Shown: positions 18,901-27,975, numbered from the stretch's first letter. The stretch: 64,000 bases of DNA from UPXZ01 sp049840795 (GCA_049840795.1 JASGJK010000031.1:1-64000), one strand, 5' to 3'. The notes: generated by a model not told the origin, from the letters alone. Numbers and translations are program-made.

Positions 18901-19327
18901 CCGACTTTGCCAATTCGAGCCAAACCTCTTTCAAAGCAGGAGTAAATTCATTTTGTTCGTACCAAGCTCGGTATTTCGGATTATTCCATTTCTTGAAATT
19001 TTTATTCGGTTTCTTTTTAATTGAATGAAGTTTTATGGCTTTCCTACTTTTCTCAATAGAACGTGTCATATTGGACGAGGCGGTCGATAAGTTTTCGTGA
19101 TGACTGGAAGGATACATAGTCAACACCTGCGAATAATCGTCATTATTCGCTTTTGTAATGCTCTTAATGCCTTCTTTGTAACTTTCAGAGCCGTTAAAAA
19201 AGACATTAAACCTTGTGGTGGTATCGTGATATGTTCGAGACAGCCACGTGTTTTTTTGTGTCGAACATCCTGTTAGAACAAATGTCAACAACAATGTGTA
19301 AATGATGTATGCAGAATGTTTTTTCAA
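15932..19327 (-). CDS. porW: PorW/SprE: TPR lipoprotein of the type IX secretion system
   Basis: 1131-residue outer-membrane lipoprotein, signal peptide with lipobox VLTGC (Cys21). The N-terminal region WLSRTYHDTTTRFNVFFNGSESY is typical of PorW/SprE. Tetratricopeptide helices run through residues ~120-400 and again ~585-780. A low-complexity K/E/P/T-rich linker (~930-1015) precedes a compact C-terminal domain of SPOR-like appearance. PorW is needed for T9SS function and links the PorKN ring to the outer membrane. It lies close to porX, but the two are separate units with the GxxExxY gene between. Confidence 0.92.
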   Translation of the reverse strand: MKKHSAYIIYTLLLTFVLTGCSTQKNTWLSRTYHDTTTRFNVFFNGSESYKEGIKSITKANNDDYSQVLTMYPSSHHENLSTASSNMTRSIEKSRKAIKLHSIKKKPNKNFKKWNNPKYRAWYEQNEFTPALKEVWLELAKSEFHKGDFLGSVGTFSYITRHFATVPDVVAEAQIWMARAYAEMDWIYEAEEVLTKLSTEKLNKKNTGLFSAATADILLRKKQYKEAIPYLKLAIEREKDGILRTRFQFILAQIYALTNDKKQAESYYTQVIKSSPPYQMEFNAIINRAQLLTSKSSDTEKKLNRMAKNRKNKEYLDQVYGTVGNVFLSEKDTVKAITYYTKATENSKRNGVEKGVVLIQLGDLYYEKKNYIKAEPNYNEASKIFTKEYFDYPRISKRAEVLAELVKEDKIVVLQDSLQRLAQLPEKERLDIINKIIEKVKKDEKEEQRKLEEQNNPNSSNRSNPDEDEFTMPNQIIGGNTGDWYFYNPNTIRSGKTDFRKKWGNRKLEDNWQRNNKSAALFADNTELPSESPSTSSADNQESAGNTTDKANEKQQASTVDNKSVDYYLRQLPFTEKQKEKSNEEIANALFNMGFIFKDKMEDYPVAIQTFEDFESRFPDDKRVIETIYQRFLIAAKQGDTEAEEKYRKFIISRYSGSNYAKMLSEPNFVARMTKMYQEQDSIYNRTYAAYTQSDFQTVLKNTEFVKKRYPLSALMPKFEFLNTLSVGKTQKSDVFKNCLDSLVAHYPESDVSTMAKDILALMKQGNVAQPGKTHGSLLAKRAEEAASTAEENGAATLSSDKVGKHRLMFVGNLTDSTMNKLLYSTAMFNFSRFMIKDFDFETGQINDKENAFSVTNLESFDEALWYEKTIRSDKELNRLIDSLQVRLIPISDTNYGKIKALFTLDQYIDFVNENLLKDKPTSLVAETTKPVDKPTIPEKKKEEPKVTKMEKQADTVLKEKKTESKQTVKSEPVKKPEQKLEQVTPTETPKTIEPEKPTVEEPVAWFKNTYAFRPNAPHFVALYVHSGGVANFEKIQQAFNKYNTENYGMLNLKVSLENLGKQQTIIVGSFVDANTAKSYLLRMLKEQTIIEATKGVNRRNLIGTQENLNIMVQKNDLNTYFEFMKEFYLK

Positions 19328-19429
19328 AATAACGTTGATTTAGTACCGTTTTGTTTAAAAGAATTTATGATATAAAAAAACCCTAAAAAAGCAATTTTAT
19401 TGTGCTATGTCGGGAAGTTTTTTAACTTG

Positions 19430-19437
19430 CAAAAATA
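19430..19437 (-). promoter_or_regulatory. Putative -7 element for porW
   Basis: TATTTTTG on the minus strand fits TAnnTTTG, ~100 nt upstream of the porW ATG. No TTTG at -33. Apart from this, the 19328-19654 gap shows nothing recognisable. Confidence 0.4.
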
Positions 19438-19654
19438 CAATTTTCCGTCTATTATCACTAATTTTGTAAATAATATTTGATAAAACGTGCATAGCCAATA
19501 ATCCCGACTAATATTTGGGAGACGTATCGAGAAATATTTATATGCAAGTTTTATGCAACAATTACAATAACATAAAATAACCATTGGCTGCATATATATC
19601 TGTTTTGTCAGCCTATGTGCCATTCTTTTCTTAATTTATAAAGAATTAATCAGT

Positions 19655-20044
19655 ATGATATATTTAATTGCCATATTATTGATTTTCGGAGTTATATTGT
19701 TTGTGTCCACTTATTTGAAACGGCGAAACGAAACAGAAAACATCAAAATCTCAATAAACGAAAACGCTCAATGTTGCTGAGTGCACGACGTATGAGAAAA
19801 AGACACGTTGCTTGTATCGACCGTTACGCCTGAATATCTTGATGATGAAGAATTGGATGCTTTTTCGGGAGCCGCTCCCGATAAATACTCGGATGAACAA
19901 GTTGATTTTATTTCCGATATTTTTTATTCGTTGCCGGAGGATAATATTGCCGCCTGGCTCAGAAGCTTGCAATTTCAGAACATAGAATTACCGGCGTCCA
20001 TCAAAGAACAAGCGCTTATGATAGTGGGTGAAAGGGGAAAATAG
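19655..20044 (+). pseudogene. Small membrane-anchored Bacteroidales protein with two in-frame TGA codons
   Basis: One frame of 130 codons. It has an N-terminal membrane anchor (MIYLIAILLIFGVILFVSTY), then a Cys-rich motif, then a well-formed acidic domain (YLDDEELDAFSG ... EDNIAAWLRSLQFQNIELP ... IVGERGK). I recall intact Bacteroidales relatives having CCGxHxVCEKDSLL in the middle. Here that motif reads CC-stop-VHDV-stop-EKDTLL, with TGA at 19778 and 19793 replacing the Gly and the second Cys. Relatives are sometimes labelled phospholipase without good reason. Function unknown. Confidence 0.6.
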
Positions 20045-20045
20045 C

Positions 20046-20924
20046 TCATTCAGTTGGATATTTTTTTGTGTCGTAATAAATTTTCAAAAAAATAAAAATA
20101 GAAACAACTCCGGCTAATATACCATACACAAGCGTATCTCCCTTGCCAAACTCTTCAATTTTCCTGACTTCGTAATTGTGGGAGGCAAACAGCCCAAGCG
20201 TAACTCCCAATCCATTATTTACTAAATGGGCAAGCATTGGCAACCAAAGTGTACGAGTCCATACAACCATATATCCGAACATCGCTCCGAGCAGCATACG
20301 CGGAATGAAACCGGACATCTGAAAATGAATAAAACTGAAGATTATCGCCACTATCCACACAGAAGTATGTTTGGAAAACTGCTCGGAAAAAATTCTCTGT
20401 AAAGCGCCTCTAAAAAACAGTTCTTCGCCAAAAGCCGGTATTACTGCCATCACAAACAGATTGAATAAATATCCTCCAACGGTATGTGCCGCCAAAAACT
20501 CGTTAGTTAGTTTTTCTACACCCTCCTCGTGAGTATTAAAGACCCCTTCCAATCCTTTCATCGAAGCCGGCAATTGAATTTGTCCGTTCAGGTATGCCAG
20601 CAGATTGATAAATGGCTGTATTGCAATAGTAAGAAGAATGACGAGTAAAAACTGTTTGAATGAGGGTAACTTGTTTAGATAGTAGGTTTCTGTCGGTTTT
20701 TCATACCAAAATCGACTCAGAAAAAACACCGGTAAAATAAAAAACAACAGCGCTGTGACAAGCTGAAATATCTTCTGTGATACAATATCTGTATTGCTCA
20801 CGCCAAGGATAGACCAAAGGAGGAAGCCAAGTATCAGAAACAATAAACTAATCAGAATAAGTTGAATAAATTTTCCCAACCACCCAGAACTTCCAAATAA
20901 CTCTTTTAACATAAGTGTAAGCAA
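20046..20924 (-). CDS. CPBP family intramembrane glutamic endopeptidase
   Basis: 292-residue membrane protein with about eight hydrophobic segments. The three ABI/CPBP motifs are present: FGEELFFRGALQ (Glu-Glu and Arg, residues ~165-176), FIHFQ (His, ~195) and LAHLVNNGLG (~236-245). The family includes Rce1-like CAAX proteases and bacteriocin-maturation or self-immunity proteases; the bacterial substrate is not predictable. It converges with the broken 19655-20044 gene, with only one base between the stops. Confidence 0.92.
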   Translation of the reverse strand: MLTLMLKELFGSSGWLGKFIQLILISLLFLILGFLLWSILGVSNTDIVSQKIFQLVTALLFFILPVFFLSRFWYEKPTETYYLNKLPSFKQFLLVILLTIAIQPFINLLAYLNGQIQLPASMKGLEGVFNTHEEGVEKLTNEFLAAHTVGGYLFNLFVMAVIPAFGEELFFRGALQRIFSEQFSKHTSVWIVAIIFSFIHFQMSGFIPRMLLGAMFGYMVVWTRTLWLPMLAHLVNNGLGVTLGLFASHNYEVRKIEEFGKGDTLVYGILAGVVSIFIFLKIYYDTKKYPTE

Positions 20925-21352
20925 AATTGATGTAATTGCAAAAATACAAAAACTTCCACATATTATTGCTTGTTAAAGATTCCAGCAAAAAGACTTGGTT
21001 TTAGTCTTGCGGCAACATTTAACATCGCTATTCTGTATTTTATTTGGTCATTGAAATGTTCGCGTAATGAAAATCGGACGTCGAAACTCTATTTTTTGAA
21101 TCCTTCAAATAAACTATTCGGAGATTCACGTCATAAGAAATTCATATTTAATACCGATATTGCCGAGTGTACCAATTTATTTTTATCATAAGACCAATTA
21201 TCTTCTAACATTTAATATGAGGGACTTACATTTATCGTAAGCACATTGACAATGAATCAGAATGCAGTTAAACGTCAGAAAATGAATCGTTTATTCCCTA
21301 CCTCATATTTCCATTTCATTTTATATGCAAAATAAAAAAACAATCAATTTGT

Positions 21353-21382
21353 TTTGCATATATGAAAAATTCGCTATATTTG
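21353..21382 (+). promoter_or_regulatory. Capsule operon promoter
   Basis: TTTG (21353-21356), 18-nt spacer, TATATTTG (21375-21382), then CGG: a good Bacteroidota -33/-7 pair and the best one before the capsule genes. A short inverted repeat (ATGCAAAA / TTTTGCAT) lies over the -33 region. It implies a leader of ~970 nt before upxY. Confidence 0.65.
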
Positions 21383-21690
21383 CGGTGTTAATCTTATTTG
21401 TTGTCGATAATAAACGAGATTAATTATTCAAAAAGTTAACCTTACATAATTGAATAAATCACAAATGTTTACCATTTTGTGGTGTCTCTTTTTATTGCCT
21501 AAAATCAGCTATTTAACCCTGATTAAATGCATAAACGACAAAAGAACACCAAAATAAAAATGGTGCTTACTTATCAAAAGCTTCATTACATTTACGTATC
21601 AAATCAACAGGGAAAATTGGACATTTTATAACCACGCCACGTCCAATTAGCGTTAGATTTGATGCTTATGCGTTAGATTACATTCAAAAG

Positions 21691-21715
21691 GGTGACTACA
21701 TAGTCCATCCTTTTT
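21691..21715 (+). terminator. Terminator-like hairpin in the capsule leader
   Basis: GG-T-GACTA, CA loop, TAGTC with single bulges and CC, then TTTTT. Lies ~320 nt after the promoter and ~650 nt before upxY, a candidate attenuator. Confidence 0.5.
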
Positions 21716-21929
21716 CTATTTCTTGGTGTTTTAATGTTTATATTCGGAGAAGAATTCCGAGTTTTTGTAACTTTTAAAACAAAGAACGTCATGTATCGCT
21801 TAAGCTCATTTTAACAAATGCTATTCTTATTTCCCTTCGCGTAATGTGAGTATTCTATCAATCATGTGAGATTTTCAATGTGTTCTAATCTTGAGAGTAT
21901 TAGAGTAACAAAACTGTGTCCGTGGTATG

Positions 21930-21963
21930 CACACATTCAAACTGAAAGTTTGATGTGTGTTTT
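21930..21963 (+). terminator. Second terminator-like hairpin in the capsule leader
   Basis: Arms CACACATTCAAAC and GTTTGATGTGTG (one bulge) with a 5-nt loop, then TTTT. Confidence 0.5.
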
Positions 21964-22361
21964 CACATTCAGTTTATCGGTATGCTACAATAGGTAAAGT
22001 ATTTTATATATATCTTTTTCAATATACTATCCCTATTTTACCTGTTAGCAATAGTACATCTTTCAGATCAGAAATACACCTTTTTGACTTCCTTTTATGG
22101 CGTTCAGCCATTCATTTTTAACCTACCTATTAATGTGAAAAATTGTACACATATCAAAGTTCAGATTTACGTGTTTTAGCAGTTACATCAGAACTCCTAA
22201 AATAATATTCTTCAAACGTATTTTCTCAATCTGATTGATGTACAATTCCATTTGTCTTTTTGCAACTAAACTTGCTTGAGTTTAGCATTTGCCTTCAACT
22301 ATTAAAGAATCAATGAGTTATTACAAGCAATTTTTATAACATAATATAAAAGATATTAGAT

Positions 22362-22907
22362 ATGGGAATCAACAAAAAATCAGCCACCTTATGGTATGCT
22401 ATGCGCATAACCTATTGCAGAGAGATGATCTTAAAAAAGTATTTAGATGAAATTGGGGTTAAATGTTTTGTACCTATGCGCCGCGAAGACGTCCCCAATA
22501 GTAGTATTTCAAATCAAAAAAGAATAGTTCCGGCTATTCACAATTTAATATTCATCCATTCAACCCGCGAGATAATTGATGATATTCGAATGAATAAATT
22601 TACAAAATTTCCGATAAAGTATATGATTGACAAATTCACCAATTTGCCATTAATTATACCCGAAAATCAAATGCAACAATTCATCACTATTAATTCCGCC
22701 AAGAACGAAGAGGTGATTACCGTACCGTTAGACCTGATACGATTGAGAAAAGGCATGAAAGTACGCGTTTTAAGTGGCTACTTTAAAGGGTTGGAAGGAT
22801 GGTATATGCGTGTAGCCGGTGACCGAAGAGTGGTCGTAGTTATAGATAATCTGATGGCAATGGGAACCACATTTATACACCCGAAACTGCTCGAAAAAAT
22901 TGAGTAA
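22362..22907 (+). CDS. UpxY family transcription antiterminator
   Basis: 181-residue NusG-like protein. The NGN domain spans ~9-110 (LWYAMRITYCREMILKKYLD, CFVPMRRE). A KOW-type segment at ~128-150 contains KGMKVRVLSGYFKGLEGWYMR. In Bacteroides each capsule operon opens with such a gene, whose product binds its own leader RNA/DNA and lets polymerase pass early terminators. Its place as first gene behind a long structured leader fits that job. No upxZ homologue (trans-inhibitor) follows. Confidence 0.92.
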   Translation: MGINKKSATLWYAMRITYCREMILKKYLDEIGVKCFVPMRREDVPNSSISNQKRIVPAIHNLIFIHSTREIIDDIRMNKFTKFPIKYMIDKFTNLPLIIPENQMQQFITINSAKNEEVITVPLDLIRLRKGMKVRVLSGYFKGLEGWYMRVAGDRRVVVVIDNLMAMGTTFIHPKLLEKIE

Positions 22908-22990
22908 AATTTAATCGACTAATTTAATTTATTCTGTTTGTAAAATAATTCACGTTCCTAAAAATAGCACATTTAAACCTACCCGTCTTA

Positions 22991-23047
22991 CTCAGGCAAT
23001 GTTACAGACCGTTTTCATTAATCTCACAAAAAGCGCCTGAGTTTTTT
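22991..23047 (+). terminator. Terminator-like structure between upxY and wza
   Basis: Perfect 7-bp arms CTCAGGC (22991-22997) and GCCTGAG (23035-23041) followed by TTTTTT. The loop is long (~37 nt), so efficiency is uncertain. It would separate regulator from structural-gene expression unless read through with UpxY. Confidence 0.5.
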
Positions 23048-23152
23048 ACAAAAATCAAACCATTGATATTGAAAATTCCAACTGTTTTTTTACGCTACGA
23101 TGACCGATAATCAGAAAACGAAGATGACTTCAACTAAAAAAAATCACAACAG

Positions 23153-23941
23153 ATGAAAAAGACAGGACTATTTTTATTTTTCTCTCTCTTATTATACTCA
23201 TGCCATACATCTCAAAAGGTTCTTTACCTTCAAGACATTAACACAAACACCACAAACTCCATAAAAGGGGACAATATTCTCACAGTTAAACCATTGGATA
23301 TGCTTTACATCATAGTGTCGAGCAAAGATGTGGAATTGGCATTAATATTCAATCTTTCACGAATGTCGTATGGCACCACCACCAATGGAGCCAATTATGG
23401 CGCAAACAATCAAATATCGGCATATACGGTTGATTCTGAAGGAGATATTGATTTTCCCGTACTTGGAGGCATCCATGTGGAAGGATTGACACGAAGTGGT
23501 GTCTCGGCATTAATAAAAAACAAATTGATAGACCAAAAATTACTGAAAGATCCTATTGTGACGGTAGATTTTGCCAATCTGAACGTAAGTGTGATTGGGG
23601 AAGTAAAAAATCCCGGTAAATTTTCAGTGAATAAAGATCGAATTTCATTATTCGAGGCACTGAGTTTAGCCGGAGACTTAACCATTTATGGCAAACGGAA
23701 CAATGTATTGGTTATTCGGGAAGTGAAAGGAAGAAGAAACATATACAGCATCGATTTACGGTCGGCAAGCTTGTTTGACTCACCGGCGTATTATCTTCAG
23801 CAAAACGATGTGGTATATGTGCAACCCAACAGCGTTAGAGCCGGACAATCCACAATCAACGAAAACAATCTGAAATCGGTTTCGCTATGGATGTCGGTGG
23901 CTTCTTTTTTAACCACACTCGGAGTGTTGATATTTAAATAA
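23153..23941 (+). CDS. wza: Wza-type polysaccharide export outer-membrane lipoprotein
   Basis: 262 residues; lipobox LYSC (Cys17). The poly-export domain follows (NILTVKPLDMLYIIVSSKD; YTVDSEGDIDFPVLGGIHVEGLT, ~90-115). Then comes an SLBB domain (VNLNVSVIGEVKNPGKFSV...ISLFEALSLAGDL, ~145-185). A C-terminal hydrophobic helix (SLWMSVASFLTTLGVLIF) would form the outer-membrane-spanning alpha-barrel. Exports the finished glycan together with Wzc. Confidence 0.94.
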   Translation: MKKTGLFLFFSLLLYSCHTSQKVLYLQDINTNTTNSIKGDNILTVKPLDMLYIIVSSKDVELALIFNLSRMSYGTTTNGANYGANNQISAYTVDSEGDIDFPVLGGIHVEGLTRSGVSALIKNKLIDQKLLKDPIVTVDFANLNVSVIGEVKNPGKFSVNKDRISLFEALSLAGDLTIYGKRNNVLVIREVKGRRNIYSIDLRSASLFDSPAYYLQQNDVVYVQPNSVRAGQSTINENNLKSVSLWMSVASFLTTLGVLIFK

Positions 23942-23995
23942 TTGAAAACGGAGTTTTTTATAACGAGTCATTATTAGCTAAAAACAGAATAATTT

Positions 23996-26398
23996 ATGAG
24001 TGAAAAAATATTTATAAGTGAAGATGAGGGAGAAAAAAGACTTCCGATAAACGTGAAAGAATTATGGACACTATACCTTTCAAAAAAATACTGGTTTCTT
24101 GTATCGGTTATCGTTGCTTTGGCAATAGCGTCTTGGCATATTATCACTACGCCACCAACATATAAACGCTCAGCTTCAATATTAATCAAAGGGGATGATA
24201 AATCTAAATCATCATCGTTGATTAATGGCTTATCGTCGTTCTCAGATTTGGATTTGCTGTCGTCAAACGCAAATGTATATAACGAAGTGCATATTCTTAA
24301 ATCACCGGCGCTGATGGAGGATGTTGTACGAAGGCTTTGCCTCAATGAAAAATACACTTTAATTGATAAATTTTACAATAAAGATTTATACGGTCAATCT
24401 CCCATCAAACTGAATCTTGACGGTAAAAGTGTTTGTGAAGAGGGAGCTTTTTCGTTTTCAGTGAGATTATCGACTAATGGCGATGTTAGCTTATCCGATT
24501 TTACAGATAACAACAATATTTTATCAGACATAACAATCAATGGGAGATTATACGAACAGTTGCGTACACCTTTAGGAATTATCAGTATTGTTCCCACTTC
24601 ATTCTACACGATAAAATACAATTTAGCAAAAATAATTGTTACAGTACATCCCGTATCAAATATAGCTTCGGGTCTTTGCTCAAACTTAGATGTGGATATG
24701 GCTGAAAAACAATCAACGGTTATCAGTTTGAGCCTAAAAGATATTTCGACACAGCGAGCAGAAGATGTCCTGAATACTTTGCTCACAGTGTATAATGAGG
24801 CTTGGATTAAAGATAAAAACAGAATGGCAAACAGCCTTTCAGACTTTATCGATCAACGATTGGGTAAAATGGACGGTGAACTGGGAACTGTTGACAATGA
24901 CATTTCAAGTTTCAAAAGCAAAAACCTGTTGCCCGATGTGAATGTATCTTCACAACTTTATATGCAGCAAGCATCCGAAAACCGCACACAAATGCTCACA
25001 TTAGATAATCAGTTGAGTATTGCGCGATACATTTTGTCGTACATCGGTAATACAAAGATGAAAGACCAACTTTTACCTATCAATACCGGAATACAGGGAC
25101 TGAACATCGAAATGGTGATTAAAGAATACAACTCTGCTCTTTTACAACGGAATACGTTATTGCAAAACAGCAGTGAAAAAAATCCGGTGATCAGAGATCT
25201 TAACGAATCATTGGTTTCTATGCGTCAATCCATTGTACGATCCTTGGAAAGTTTGATTGCCTCCATTTCAACCAATATCGACAACATCAAATATGCTGAA
25301 TTACAAGCAAATTCTAAAATTGCATCGAACCCTTCACAAGCAAAATACCTGATGAGTGTAGAGCGGCAACAGAAGGTAAAAGAATCACTTTATATCTATT
25401 TATTACAGAAGAAAGAAGAAAACGAATTGTCGAAAGCCTTTACGGCTTACAATATCCGTATTGTTACTCCCCCCTCGGGAAATAACATACCAACTAATAT
25501 GGAACGACCAAAGATTTTCTTGATAGCAATATTTATGGGGCTATTGATTCCGGGCGTGTTTTTCTTTCTTCTTAAAACTACCAACACCAATGTAAAAACC
25601 AGAAACGACTTAGACACATTAACCTTACCGTTCACCGGTTACATACCCGAAATGGAAGAAGATGAAAACGTTGATTGGAAGAAAAAACTGAGATTAAAAC
25701 CGCTGAAAAGGGTATCTAATAAAGCCACATTGGTAGTGTCCGACAATAAAGTAAACCAAATAAATGAAGCATTTAGAGTTGTCCGTACTAATTTTGACTT
25801 TATGTATTCAAAGTCACCCAACTGCAAAGTTGCTCTGTTTACATCACTTGTGTTAGGTTCAGGAAAAACGTTCGTATCATTAAATCTGGCTTCGAGTTTC
25901 GCAATTCAGGGAAAACGGGTATTACTGATTGATTTGGATATGCGTGCTGCCACCCTTTCTACCATTGTAAATTCGCCTAAAACAGGTATCTCAAACTATT
26001 TAGCCCAACAAACAGACGACATTTCGGATATTTTAATAGAAAAGAGGCTACACCCTTGTCTCGACATAATTCCTTTAGGTACAATTCCGCCTAACCCTAC
26101 CGAATTATTGGCTGACAAAAGATTGGAGGAATTATTTAACAAACTGCGTGACAACTACGATTATATTTTTGTTGATGCTACCCCAATTCATCTTTTTGCT
26201 GACTCTGCCATTATAGCAAATGTTGCTGATATTACCGTGTTTATGATAAGAGCGGGCTTGATGGATAAACAAATGATACCCGATGTGGAAGGTATTTATC
26301 AAAGCGGCGTGTTCAAAAATATGTCGATTATTTTGAATGGAGTCTCCAATACCGACAGTCGCAACTATGGATATAGTTATGGATATAGCCGAAAATAA
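23996..26398 (+). CDS. wzc: Wzc-type chain-length regulator and tyrosine kinase
   Basis: 800 residues. An N-terminal Wzz domain begins after a cytoplasmic stretch (TM1 ~30-50, YWFLVSVIVALAIASW). A long periplasmic coiled-coil region (~270-480) leads to TM2 (~505-525, IFLIAIFMGLLIPGVFFFLL). The cytoplasmic BY-kinase domain has Walker A LVLGSGKTFVSLN (~618-630) and Walker A' LLIDLDMRAATLS (~643-655). The C-terminus NYGYSYGYSRK is a short tyrosine cluster for autophosphorylation. Cycling of phosphorylation controls polymer length and export through Wza. Confidence 0.95.
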   Translation: MSEKIFISEDEGEKRLPINVKELWTLYLSKKYWFLVSVIVALAIASWHIITTPPTYKRSASILIKGDDKSKSSSLINGLSSFSDLDLLSSNANVYNEVHILKSPALMEDVVRRLCLNEKYTLIDKFYNKDLYGQSPIKLNLDGKSVCEEGAFSFSVRLSTNGDVSLSDFTDNNNILSDITINGRLYEQLRTPLGIISIVPTSFYTIKYNLAKIIVTVHPVSNIASGLCSNLDVDMAEKQSTVISLSLKDISTQRAEDVLNTLLTVYNEAWIKDKNRMANSLSDFIDQRLGKMDGELGTVDNDISSFKSKNLLPDVNVSSQLYMQQASENRTQMLTLDNQLSIARYILSYIGNTKMKDQLLPINTGIQGLNIEMVIKEYNSALLQRNTLLQNSSEKNPVIRDLNESLVSMRQSIVRSLESLIASISTNIDNIKYAELQANSKIASNPSQAKYLMSVERQQKVKESLYIYLLQKKEENELSKAFTAYNIRIVTPPSGNNIPTNMERPKIFLIAIFMGLLIPGVFFFLLKTTNTNVKTRNDLDTLTLPFTGYIPEMEEDENVDWKKKLRLKPLKRVSNKATLVVSDNKVNQINEAFRVVRTNFDFMYSKSPNCKVALFTSLVLGSGKTFVSLNLASSFAIQGKRVLLIDLDMRAATLSTIVNSPKTGISNYLAQQTDDISDILIEKRLHPCLDIIPLGTIPPNPTELLADKRLEELFNKLRDNYDYIFVDATPIHLFADSAIIANVADITVFMIRAGLMDKQMIPDVEGIYQSGVFKNMSIILNGVSNTDSRNYGYSYGYSRK

Positions 26399-26460
26399 TT
26401 CTTCAACCGAGGCATAGCCTATGAATATTTTTTAATTAATCATTTTATCCTGTTACAATT

Positions 26461-27975
26461 TTGGAAAATAACAATAACAAACGCATAGCAAAAAATACGA
26501 TGATGCTCTATTTCCGTATGCTGTTGACAATGGCAATAGGGCTGTACACCAGTAGAATTGTGCTGAAAACACTGGGTGTTGAAGATTTCGGATTATATAA
26601 CATCATTGGAGGAATTGTGGTGCTGTTCTCATTTCTGAATAACTCAATGACGAGCGCCACACAGCGCTTCCTAAATTTTGAAATGGGGCGCAACGACCAC
26701 CTACAAATGAAAAAAGTTTTTAGTGCCAGTGTAAATATTCACATCACTATTGCTTTGAGTGTCATTATTCTTGCTGAAACTGTTGGACTTTGGTTTGTCA
26801 ACACACAGCTAAATATTCCTGAAGACAGATTTTATGCTGCCGGTTGGGTCTATCAGTTTACAATTCTTTCGTTTACGCTCAGCGTACTAAAAGTTCCTTA
26901 TAACGCGACAATTATTTCAAACGAACAGATGTCGTTCTACGCATACATAAGCATTGTAGAGGTTATATTGAAACTGTTGATTGTGTTCTTGCTAAATTAT
27001 ATTTTGTTTGACAAGCTTATTCTGTATTCAATCTTAACGATGCTCGTAGGGTTATTTATGCTCTTGGTATGTGTATTTTATTGTGTCCGAAAATATCCGT
27101 CCAGCAGATACATCAGAGTACGTGAGAAAGCACTTTACAAACAGCTTTTGAGTTTCTCAGGCTGGAGCATTTTCGGCAGTATTGCAAATATTGGCAAAAC
27201 ACAAGGGATTAATGTACTGATAAATATTTTCTGTGGAGTAAGTGTAAATGCTGCCGTTTCGGTTTCAAACCAAATTATAGCAGCTGTAAACAGCTTTGTT
27301 TCAAATTTCCAAATCGCTTTTAATCCGCAAATAACCAAGTCGTACGCGGCAAATGATAAAGTCTATCTTTTTGACTTGATATTTAAAACATCAAAATATT
27401 CTTTCTTTCTACTGTTTGCATTATCACTACCCATACTGCTGAATACCAACGAGATATTAAATCTATGGTTAACTACGGTACCTAAACACACCGTTGGGTT
27501 TTGTCGTATGTCCATCGTGTATATGCTGATAGAGTCTATTTCAGGACCGCTTTGGATGACAGTACAAGCCACCGGCAGAATAAAAAAATATCAGATCGTT
27601 ATCAGTTCTCTTTTATTGTTGAATATCCCGATTGCATATTTGTTACTCAAGTTCAAGTTTCCGCCATATTATGTAATAGGTGGGAGTGCTATCATTGGGA
27701 TTTTTGCTCTTACAGTAAGACTTGTTTTTTTATACAGCTTGGCGTTATTCCCGGTTAAATTATTTATATCTAAAGTTTTAATGCGTATTTTACTTGTAGT
27801 AACCGTATCATACGCTATCACCTCGTTAGTTAGTTCTTTTATTCAGAACAATTTAATAGGTACCATTCTTTCCATTGCATCAACTGTAATTATAACCTTG
27901 GCTGTGATTTATTTTGCAGGTATGAATACAATGGAAAAAAGCAATATTAACAAGCAAATAGCAAAACGTTTATGA
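26461..27975 (+). CDS. wzx: Wzx-like oligosaccharide flippase (MATE/PST family)
   Basis: 504 residues with about 12-14 hydrophobic segments. The N-terminus KRIAKNTMMLYFRMLLTMAI and GLYTSRIVLKTLGVEDFGLY is typical of Bacteroidales polysaccharide flippases. Moves the undecaprenyl-linked repeat unit across the inner membrane. The start is a TTG (26461) directly before ENNNNKRIAKN; no ATG fits better. Its stop overlaps the next gene by 4 nt (ATGA). Confidence 0.9.
   Translation: MENNNNKRIAKNTMMLYFRMLLTMAIGLYTSRIVLKTLGVEDFGLYNIIGGIVVLFSFLNNSMTSATQRFLNFEMGRNDHLQMKKVFSASVNIHITIALSVIILAETVGLWFVNTQLNIPEDRFYAAGWVYQFTILSFTLSVLKVPYNATIISNEQMSFYAYISIVEVILKLLIVFLLNYILFDKLILYSILTMLVGLFMLLVCVFYCVRKYPSSRYIRVREKALYKQLLSFSGWSIFGSIANIGKTQGINVLINIFCGVSVNAAVSVSNQIIAAVNSFVSNFQIAFNPQITKSYAANDKVYLFDLIFKTSKYSFFLLFALSLPILLNTNEILNLWLTTVPKHTVGFCRMSIVYMLIESISGPLWMTVQATGRIKKYQIVISSLLLLNIPIAYLLLKFKFPPYYVIGGSAIIGIFALTVRLVFLYSLALFPVKLFISKVLMRILLVVTVSYAITSLVSSFIQNNLIGTILSIASTVIITLAVIYFAGMNTMEKSNINKQIAKRL

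Larger units (their letters stand above)
21390..22361 (+). promoter_or_regulatory. Long structured untranslated leader of the capsule operon
   Basis: No convincing gene. Several inverted repeats are visible: an imperfect hairpin 21471-21492 with 21540-21564; a GC-richer hairpin at 21691-21710 (GGTGACTA-CA-TAGTCCATCC) followed by TTTTT; a strong hairpin 21930-21959 (CACACATTCAAAC / GTTTGATGTGTG) followed by TTTT; and AGGTAAA / TTTACCT arms around 21992-22042. In Bacteroides fragilis, UpxY proteins prevent early termination in just such leaders, so these are candidate target sites. Confidence 0.55.

Noticed and set aside
19405..19623. 72-codon minus-strand frame upstream of porW
   Set aside because: It overlaps the likely porW promoter region and its translation shows no domain or signal peptide.
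7800..20044. Recoded genetic code in which TGA is sense
   Set aside because: TGA ends many well-defined genes here (for example the EpsG-adjacent GT2, the esterase and several capsule genes), and DUF6157 also has an in-frame TAA; ordinary mutation or error explains the stops.
20970..21191. 73-codon plus-strand open frame upstream of the capsule operon
   Set aside because: No ribosome-binding site, no recognisable motif, and composition unlike the neighbouring genes.
21325..21382. Invertible promoter of the Bacteroides capsule type
   Set aside because: An inverted repeat ATGCAAAA / TTTTGCAT overlaps the promoter, but its arms are only ~20 nt apart and do not enclose the whole promoter; no invertase gene is nearby.
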